Assembly (NCBI GenBank): GCA_030671945.1
Contig: DAOVHJ010000217.1
Location: 1 to 5,048 of the forward strand
Length of the DNA: 5,048 nt
Direction: 5' to 3'
Origin: Candidatus Heimdallarchaeota archaeon
Lineage (GTDB): Archaea; Asgardarchaeota; Heimdallarchaeia; JABLTI01
A program made the position numbers and the translations under genes. Position 1 is the stretch's first letter. Every line of letters begins with the position of its first letter. Below the pieces are notes generated by a model that ran no database searches, was not told the DNA's origin, and saw only the letters and a program-made list of their open reading frames with translations. Shown here piece after piece: positions 1-5,048 of this stretch.

Positions 1-2
1 AA

Positions 3-1964
3 ATAGGTGCTTTAGCAGCAATCCCTGGAGTCAATTTTGTGACAGAGAACTATATGAGTAAAGCAATGCTTAGCACAAGCGTTCCCCAAATAAATGTTCG
101 ACCCTATGTTTGGGATACTTTAGGTTTTGAGGGAGATGTAAGTGACGCTATTGCGATTATAGATACTGGTATTGATGACACCCATCCAGATTTCACTGGA
201 AGAATCTCCCATTGGGAAGATTTCATTGGACATGATGCTTATGCTGCAAGTGATGAATATGTAACCGAAACTGACTGGAATGGTCATGGAACTCATGTTT
301 CAAGTATCGCAGCGGGATCAGGTGCTGCAGCAGGAACAGCAGCCAGTGTGGAAATATCAAGTACACTTGGCTTACCTCATTTAGATGAACAATATGGCTT
401 AATAAATCATGTAGATGTGGAAACTACTGGAACTGTGTCTTTCGAAATTTGGTGGGATGAAACAGACACACCAGATAACTCAGGAGATACTTTATTTCTT
501 GCATTTGATTCAAATCCATTAGTAGCTGGTTTTGAGGATATAACAACTCAAGATTATGGTACTGGTGTTACACCATTGACTTTTACATCTGGAACTCTTT
601 CTCCAGGAAAATATCAATATATAATAGGACCATATGAAGGTGGAAGCCCTTCCTCAGAAATTGCCAGAGCAAAAGTTCAATACAAAATTACTCGTCCGGC
701 TTCTTCAACATCCGATGGCAACAACAAATATCGAGGTGTTGCACCTGGTTGCGAGATAGTTGCTTTGAAAGCTTTAGATGATTTAGGAATTGGCACTCAA
801 ACAGAATTCACTGATGCATTGGATTGGATAGCAGTGAATGGCGGTACTTATAATATCGCAGTAGTAAGTATGTCCTTAGGGTTTGATTCGGAAATTCCAG
901 CAGTAGATACTGCAATAAACAATCTTGTTTCTTTAGGATATGTTTGTGTGGCAGCTGCTGGTAATGGTCATACCGATGGTGATTTTATTTATTCCCCTGG
1001 CACAGCAAGTAAAGCTATAACCGTTGGAGCTATTGATGATGTTGACAAAGTAGCAATTTATTCCTCAAATGGTGACACCGGCTCAGGCAAACCAGATATT
1101 TTGGCACCTGGTGGTGCATATAAAGATCCTATTGGCGCAGATGAAAACACTCACCCAATAGTTGCTGCTGACACAAATGATAAAGACGTTATTGATTTCT
1201 CATCAGGATCCCCAACCACATATTGGGAGGATGAATTGAACACAGATGATTACATAGCATTTCAAGGAACCAGCATGGCTACTCCTCATATAGCTGGATT
1301 AGTAGCATTAATGATAGAAGCCATGGGTACAGATTGGACTCATACAGAAGCAAATGTGCTTTTCATAAAGAACATTCTCTGCGGAACCGCAACAGAAGTT
1401 CGATATGGTGAAGTAGTAGATATTTATAGTAATCCTCCTTCCTTGAATAGAGGTGCTAGAGATTTAGTTGAAGGTTTTGGCAAAGCACACGGTGATGCAG
1501 CGATTGAAGCATTTCTCTCAACATATTCCGCAGGAACTAATGTAACTGAATCACTTAGTAATTCACCGACTGGTATGCAAAGCTGGGCTCGAAAAGTAGA
1601 ATTAGTAGAATTAATTGAGTTTACAGCTGGCATCGAAATGGATGGATCTGCAGACTTTGATCTTTACTTATATGATCCCTCAGTAGATGTAACCTCAGCT
1701 TCAGCAATTTTGGCAAGTAGTACTACAGCGACTGTTGGAGTGCCCGAAAATATCCTTTACACACCGGCAAACAACAAAACAGTCTATCTTGTAGTTAAAC
1801 GAGTCTCAGGATCCGGTAGTTTTACACTTTCCGCAGAAGCAACCAAAACAGGCACACCATCTAATTCCTTTACATTCCCATTCGGAATACCATTTGCTGC
1901 GTGGATAGTTTTAAGCACAATAGGTTTAGCTAGTGTGATTCTCATAGCTAAAAAGAGAAAATAA
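3..1964 (+). CDS. Membrane-anchored subtilisin-like serine protease (S8 family), 5' end outside window
   Basis: This is a subtilase that hydrolyses peptide bonds, probably at the outer cell surface. Numbering from the first complete codon at base 3, 653 residues are visible. The catalytic Asp is D54 in AIIDTGID (bases 162-164), His is H95 in NGHGTH (285-287), the oxyanion Asn is N321 in AAAGNG (963-965) and Ser is S424 in GTSMATPH (1272-1274). Residues about 108-242 form a beta-rich insertion right after the His helix; the core resumes at YRGVAPG. After the catalytic domain (to about 500) comes a PPC-like beta-sandwich with an FDLYLYDP strand. One membrane helix (about 631-649) follows, then a KKRK tail. 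The frame is open to the left edge, and the first residues (ALAAIPGVNFV) resemble the end of an I9 propeptide. A GTG at base 39 is therefore probably internal, and the true start and signal peptide lie upstream. A terminator-like hairpin follows the TAA. The family call is secure; substrate and physiological role are unknown. Confidence 0.93.
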   Translation: MGALAAIPGVNFVTENYMSKAMLSTSVPQINVRPYVWDTLGFEGDVSDAIAIIDTGIDDTHPDFTGRISHWEDFIGHDAYAASDEYVTETDWNGHGTHVSSIAAGSGAAAGTAASVEISSTLGLPHLDEQYGLINHVDVETTGTVSFEIWWDETDTPDNSGDTLFLAFDSNPLVAGFEDITTQDYGTGVTPLTFTSGTLSPGKYQYIIGPYEGGSPSSEIARAKVQYKITRPASSTSDGNNKYRGVAPGCEIVALKALDDLGIGTQTEFTDALDWIAVNGGTYNIAVVSMSLGFDSEIPAVDTAINNLVSLGYVCVAAAGNGHTDGDFIYSPGTASKAITVGAIDDVDKVAIYSSNGDTGSGKPDILAPGGAYKDPIGADENTHPIVAADTNDKDVIDFSSGSPTTYWEDELNTDDYIAFQGTSMATPHIAGLVALMIEAMGTDWTHTEANVLFIKNILCGTATEVRYGEVVDIYSNPPSLNRGARDLVEGFGKAHGDAAIEAFLSTYSAGTNVTESLSNSPTGMQSWARKVELVELIEFTAGIEMDGSADFDLYLYDPSVDVTSASAILASSTTATVGVPENILYTPANNKTVYLVVKRVSGSGSFTLSAEATKTGTPSNSFTFPFGIPFAAWIVLSTIGLASVILIAKKRK

Positions 1965-1981
1965 TTCAAAAATGTTCATAG

Positions 1982-2032
1982 AATGGAAGCTGGAAAATAA
2001 TTTCCTTCCATTTTTCTTTTATCTTTTTTTTT
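1982..2032 (+). terminator. Hairpin and T-tract terminator after the protease gene
   Basis: AATGGAAG (1982-1989) is an exact inverted repeat of CTTCCATT (2005-2012). An inner GAAA/TTTC stem (1993-1996 with 2001-2004) closes an ATAA loop, leaving a three-base bulge. T-rich sequence follows at once: five T at 2011-2015, four at 2017-2020 and nine at 2024-2032. Archaeal RNA polymerase terminates on T-tracts and a bacterial polymerase would also use the hairpin, so this probably ends the protease transcript 18 bases after its stop codon. Confidence 0.7.
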
Positions 2033-2076
2033 CATAGTTACGCAAGAGCTTATTTGATATTACCACATTTAATTAG

Positions 2077-2085
2077 TTATATATA
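2077..2085 (+). promoter_or_regulatory. Candidate archaeal TATA box for the SMC-like gene
   Basis: TTATATATA resembles an archaeal TATA element. Archaeal transcription usually starts about 25 bases downstream, which would put the start near 2105-2112, inside the inverted repeats, and give a leader of roughly 215 bases. A second AT-rich candidate, TTATTTAAA at 2166-2174, would give a leader of about 125 bases. No clear BRE was seen, and AT-rich DNA produces such matches by chance, so the choice is uncertain. Confidence 0.35.
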
Positions 2086-2092
2086 CAGAATG

Positions 2093-2120
2093 ATGTAATA
2101 CACTAATTACATTTAGTGTA
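2093..2120. repeat. Interlocked inverted repeats (A-B-A'-B' order)
   Basis: Four segments abut without gaps: A, ATGTAA (2093-2098); B, TACACTAA (2099-2106); A', TTACAT (2107-2112), the exact reverse complement of A; and B', TTAGTGTA (2113-2120), the exact reverse complement of B. In DNA this is a pair of overlapping dyads, as in some operators. In RNA the order gives two mutually exclusive hairpins or a pseudoknot. It lies 8-35 bases after the TATA-like box, around the predicted transcription start, so a repressor site is the simplest guess. Confidence 0.6.
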
Positions 2121-2216
2121 GTCGGTGAGCAGAAAAATACTTTCGCTTAACTCCTTTCAAACTTCTTATTTAAACAGATAAACAAGAGGATATAGTTAGA
2201 CCGAAGTAAGGAGTCA

Positions 2217-2264
2217 ATGAAAAGAGGGAAGCATAGGAGAAAGTCGATAGATTGTTCTATTTGA
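2217..2264 (+). CDS. Possible 15-residue basic leader peptide
   Basis: ATG at 2217 opens a 15-codon frame, MKRGKHRRKSIDCSI, ending at TGA 2262-2264, 60 bases before the SMC-like start. AAGGAG (2208-2213) is a strong Shine-Dalgarno match, but only three bases separate it from the ATG, which is short. Seven of the first nine residues after Met are Lys, Arg or His. It could be an upstream regulatory ORF or a chance frame in purine-rich DNA; no homologous family was recognised. Confidence 0.15.
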   Translation: MKRGKHRRKSIDCSI

Positions 2265-2310
2265 AAATCTTTCAACTAGATCTTTTGCACTTCGTCTAAA
2301 GTAAAGCAGC

Positions 2311-2314
2311 GGAG
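2311..2314 (+). promoter_or_regulatory. Shine-Dalgarno site of the SMC-like gene
   Basis: GGAG lies ten bases before the ATG at 2325, with a weaker AGGA at 2317-2320 closer in. An in-frame TAG at 2316-2318 makes 2325 the first ATG available in this frame. The next in-frame ATGs (2361 and 2373) would remove part of the first ATPase strand. Confidence 0.55.
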
Positions 2315-2324
2315 TTAGGAATTT

Positions 2325-5048
2325 ATGAATGGAAAAGCTAAACTATTCCAAAAAATAACCATGGAAAACCTAATGCTTCACGAATTCACAGTTGTGGATT
2401 TAGCAAAAGAAGCTATTTCATTGATTACAGGAGCAAATGGTTCTGGAAAAACCCAAGTACTAGATGGATTAACCTTATGCATTGGTCATATTCCTGCAAG
2501 AGCAAAAGCAAAAGGTGTTGGTAGTTTAGTTGGGAAAAATGAAGATTTTTCAAAAATAACTTTAGAAATAGCAAATCCAATCATAAATGGTCGAAGAGCA
2601 ATTCAAACCTTGGATAAGGATCTAAATTCTGTGATAGATTTTGATACATTTAAGGTCACAGCTAAAATATCCCGGGATGATAGTTCCGTCACATATAGCA
2701 TTAATAACTCAAGAAGAATTATTCGGGGACGATTGGTTACAAGACGAGACGTTAGAAGAGTCTTTGAATCAATTGGAGTTCGTGGCGATAATAAATTAGC
2801 TTTTACAGGGGAAGGAACGGTAGATGATTTTGCTTCGAAAAGCCCTAAGAGAAAATTAGAAGTTCTTTTAGAAGTAACAGGACTAAAGCAATATCGAGAA
2901 GAGGTAATAACCTCTCAAGAGATACTAAAATCAAGCATTCAAGAGATTGAACCATTAAAAAGAAAGTATGAAACTGAAAGCAAATTACTGAACCTATGGA
3001 ACGATGCAATGAAGATTCTAAATCAAAAGAAGAAACTAATGATAATGAAAACAAAATTAGAAACAGAACTTGCTTGGTCATCTGTAACACGATTAGAGAA
3101 ACAACTAGATGGGGTAAACAAACAGCGACTAACAATTGTGAAGCAAAAAAGTGAGAATGAACAAGCGATTAGCAAGAAGAAATCTGAAATTGATTTAACA
3201 AATAATAGATTACAAGTTTTGAAAGAAGAATTAGAATTAGTAGAAGAACAAGAGAGAATAAAGAATAGAAAATTAATCACATTAGAAGCTCAAATTCAAA
3301 ACGATCAAGAAAATATTGGGAATTTTGAAAAGGAGATTGAGCGATATAACGAACAAAAAAGTGAAATGGAGAAAATCATTGCCACCAAGAATCTAAGTGA
3401 AAAAGATAGAAAACTCCAGGATAGACAAGAAGCACTTATAATAAAAACAAAAAAACTATCCATGATTCAAGAAAAATACTCTAAAGCAGATAAAGAACTC
3501 CTCATTCATAGAAGAAGGATAGTTGTTGAACCACATTATGACTCCTTTTCTTCAGATGAAGAAATATATTCCGGACAACGCTTAACAAAGTTTGAAGAAG
3601 ACCTAACAAATTCGGCGAAAATTTTCTATCATAAAATAAGAAGACAATCTATGGACAAAGAAATCATCGGACCGATAATTTCCTTAATCAAAATTAAAGA
3701 GGGAAAGGAAACTTGGGGAAATGCTGTTAAAAATCTCATTGGTCGCAATCTTTATGCCTTTTTAGCTAAAACAGATGAAGCATATAGATTTGCAAAGAGA
3801 TTGTATGATGAGACATGGCCTCGATGGAAACCACCAATTTCAGTATACAAAGTAACTGCAGAAGATGCCAAAAAAGCATCTGAAACTCTCAAAAAACCTC
3901 CCTACAAAGAAGTTTATGATATTGCCAGTAATCTCCTATCTGGTAATCCTCACGCATTAGGTTTCCTAAAAAGAGTTGTGAAAGCTGGTGTTGCAGAGGA
4001 TAAATATGATCCAAATGCTTTAACAAATATCGCTAGGGATTCTCGCATTAATATCATAACAAAATCAGGAAAAAGTTACTATTTATCACATGGAGGATTC
4101 GGAAGACCACCTGCACCAATGAAGAATCCTTTTGGCTGGAAGATAAAAGCATCAGATAAAAAGCAATTCACAAATATAATCAATGAAAGGAAAACACGAG
4201 TTGTGATCGCACAATTAGAAAAAGAAACACGGGATCTAAAAATCGATGAAATAAAAACCCTGAAAGAAATAACTAAGCTGCATCAAGAAATCCAAACATT
4301 AGGGATGCCTGATGAAAAGATCTTGGGTAAAATTGAAACCATAAATGAAATCATCGCTACAATCGAAGCGAAAACACAGGAATACAAAATACATCGGAAT
4401 GGGTTGAAACTTGAACTCGATGAAGCTGATGATGATTTTGCTACTTATTTCATAAAAAAGAATGAAGTAAAAAGAAATATTGAGGATATTAAAGAAACAA
4501 TTGAATTGCTCCGAATAGAATCTCATAGTTTAGTTGAGAAATCTACACGGCTTCTCACACTCGAGTTAAACTTTGATGCTGAATATGAAACTCATTTACA
4601 AGAAAAGAATGAGAGAGAGGAACAAGCAAAGCAGAAAGGGGACCGACCAGAAGAAATTAGAAATTATACTGAAATAAGGGATGAGTTAAACCGAATTGAA
4701 GGGCATTTAGATTCAATTGGGATTAGTAATGTAGATGAGGATAAAATAGATGCTCAAAAAGTGAAAGTTGAATCTTTGAAGATTTATATGGTTGAAAGAG
4801 AGGAACATATTACTAATTTACGAGCAGATTTAGAAGCTAGACTAGCATTTTGGAATGGAGAGCTACAAGAAGTCATTACAAATATCACACGCTCAATGAA
4901 GCTCCTTTTGGGAGGAATTTTTGAGAAAGTAAGATTGAAAGTCACTAACATCAATAAACCAGAAGATGCTGGATTATACATAGAAGCGATTACTAAAGGG
5001 AAAGCTTATCGTGATTTCCGAGAACTTAGCGGAGGAGAGAAGGTCCTA
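2325..5048 (+). CDS. SMC-family ATPase resembling SMC5/SMC6, 3' end outside window
   Basis: SMC ATPases dimerise through a hinge, bind DNA and use ATP-driven head closure in chromosome organisation and repair. The frame has no stop through 908 codons. Walker A is GANGSGKT (36-43), preceded by ENLMLHEF, like the N-terminal strand of SMC5/6. The Q-loop region reads FTGEGTVDDFA (160-170), with Glu163 where SMCs have Gln. A Lys/Glu-rich coiled coil spans about 195-440. The hinge spans about 443-625, opening with IIGPIISLIKIKEG and closing near FGRPPAP. A second coiled coil spans about 626-845 with a break near RPEEIRNY. The C-terminal lobe starts near W851, and the signature LSGGEK is at 901-906. 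Walker B, D-loop and stop lie outside; about 100 more residues would give roughly 1,000, shorter than typical chromosomal SMC (about 1,150-1,200). The only cysteine is C52, so there is no CxxC zinc hook and Rad50 is excluded. The SMC call is secure; placement next to SMC5/6 is likely but unproven, as is the partner. Confidence 0.88.
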   Translation, partial: MNGKAKLFQKITMENLMLHEFTVVDLAKEAISLITGANGSGKTQVLDGLTLCIGHIPARAKAKGVGSLVGKNEDFSKITLEIANPIINGRRAIQTLDKDLNSVIDFDTFKVTAKISRDDSSVTYSINNSRRIIRGRLVTRRDVRRVFESIGVRGDNKLAFTGEGTVDDFASKSPKRKLEVLLEVTGLKQYREEVITSQEILKSSIQEIEPLKRKYETESKLLNLWNDAMKILNQKKKLMIMKTKLETELAWSSVTRLEKQLDGVNKQRLTIVKQKSENEQAISKKKSEIDLTNNRLQVLKEELELVEEQERIKNRKLITLEAQIQNDQENIGNFEKEIERYNEQKSEMEKIIATKNLSEKDRKLQDRQEALIIKTKKLSMIQEKYSKADKELLIHRRRIVVEPHYDSFSSDEEIYSGQRLTKFEEDLTNSAKIFYHKIRRQSMDKEIIGPIISLIKIKEGKETWGNAVKNLIGRNLYAFLAKTDEAYRFAKRLYDETWPRWKPPISVYKVTAEDAKKASETLKKPPYKEVYDIASNLLSGNPHALGFLKRVVKAGVAEDKYDPNALTNIARDSRINIITKSGKSYYLSHGGFGRPPAPMKNPFGWKIKASDKKQFTNIINERKTRVVIAQLEKETRDLKIDEIKTLKEITKLHQEIQTLGMPDEKILGKIETINEIIATIEAKTQEYKIHRNGLKLELDEADDDFATYFIKKNEVKRNIEDIKETIELLRIESHSLVEKSTRLLTLELNFDAEYETHLQEKNEREEQAKQKGDRPEEIRNYTEIRDELNRIEGHLDSIGISNVDEDKIDAQKVKVESLKIYMVEREEHITNLRADLEARLAFWNGELQEVITNITRSMKLLLGGIFEKVRLKVTNINKPEDAGLYIEAITKGKAYRDFRELSGGEKVL

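Larger units (their letters stand above)
2146..2319 (+). promoter_or_regulatory. Candidate leader RNA with alternative pairings of an anti-Shine-Dalgarno segment
   Basis: ACTCCTT (2150-2156) is complementary to AAGGAGT (2208-2214). The stem continues with ACTTC (2161-2165) against GAAGT (2203-2207) after a four-base bulge, making 12 pairs and burying the Shine-Dalgarno-like site of a mini-ORF. The overlapping TAACTCC (2148-2154) also pairs exactly with GGAGTTA (2311-2317) at the ribosome-binding site of the SMC-like gene, extendable by a G-U and a C-G pair to 2146/2319. The two pairings exclude each other. A third helix, AGACCGAAGT (2198-2207) with ACTTCGTCT (2289-2297, one bulge), also competes. 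Whether any of these form in the cell is inference, and it requires transcription to start upstream of 2146. Confidence 0.3.
1965..2324. other. Intergenic region with terminator, promoter and structured leader
   Basis: This 360-base stretch has no convincing protein gene longer than 15 codons. In order it holds a hairpin plus T-tract (1982-2032), a TATA-like box (2077-2085), interlocked inverted repeats (2093-2120), a region of alternative pairings (2146-2319) containing a tiny ORF, and a Shine-Dalgarno site (2311-2314). No tRNA, rRNA, box C/D pair or familiar riboswitch core was recognised. It is purine-rich from about 2208 to 2245. Confidence 0.7.

Noticed and set aside
1424..1969. Minus-strand open frames at 1424-1633 and 1784-1969
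   Set aside because: Antisense to the C-terminal part of the subtilase, whose own frame is clearly coding; no recognisable product.
2090..2096. Possible box C (ATGATGT) of a C/D guide RNA
   Set aside because: It misses the box C consensus by one base, and I found no CTGA box D in the rest of the intergenic region.
1965..2324. tRNA, known riboswitch, CRISPR repeat or insertion sequence in the intergenic region
   Set aside because: No cloverleaf with a T-arm motif, no familiar aptamer core, no regularly spaced repeats and no transposase or terminal repeats were seen.
2845..3280. Two overlapping minus-strand open frames rich in Leu, Ser and Phe
   Set aside because: They lie antisense to the Lys/Glu-rich coiled coil of the SMC-like gene; such codons read backwards give Leu/Phe/Ser-rich frames. 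No start signals or recognisable domains.
4299..4981. Minus-strand open frames at 4299-4526 and 4784-4981
   Set aside because: Antisense to the second coiled-coil arm and C-terminal lobe of the SMC-like gene; no recognisable product.
2325..5048. Rad50 as the identity of the second gene
   Set aside because: The middle of the protein is a folded hinge of about 180 residues, and there is no CxxC zinc hook; the only cysteine is residue 52.

Overview
The window holds two incomplete protein genes on the + strand, cut by its two edges, separated by a 360-base intergenic region. The DNA is AT-rich by eye. Three things suggest an archaeon, possibly of the Asgard group: a secreted-type subtilase ending in one C-terminal membrane helix with a short basic tail, an archaeal-looking TATA element followed by a long leader, and an SMC ATPase that looks more like eukaryotic SMC5/SMC6 than the standard prokaryotic chromosomal SMC. 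This assignment is inference; there is no rRNA or other phylogenetic marker here.

Bases 3-1964: the 3' part of a subtilisin-family (S8) serine protease. The catalytic Asp, His, Asn and Ser motifs are all present. A beta-rich insertion of about 135 residues lies between the His helix and the rest of the catalytic domain. A C-terminal beta-sandwich (PPC-like) and a membrane anchor follow. The frame is open to the left edge, and the residues there look like the end of an I9-type propeptide, so the real start lies outside the window.

Bases 1965-2324: a hairpin plus T-tract terminator for the protease gene, then a TATA-like box. After these comes an unusual run of interlocked inverted repeats, and a leader in which one pyrimidine-rich segment can pair either with a Shine-Dalgarno-like site in front of a 15-codon mini-ORF or with the Shine-Dalgarno site of the next gene. 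No known structured RNA was recognised.

Bases 2325-5048: the first 908 codons of an SMC-family ATPase: Walker A lobe, first coiled-coil arm, SMC5/6-like hinge, returning arm, and the start of the C-terminal ATPase lobe, ending just after the LSGGEK signature. Walker B and the D-loop lie beyond the right edge. The Q-loop glutamine appears to be replaced by glutamate.

The two genes show no obvious functional link. A terminator and a separate promoter lie between them, so they are probably independent transcription units. The most notable content is the SMC5/6-like protein with its altered Q-loop and the structured leader in front of it.
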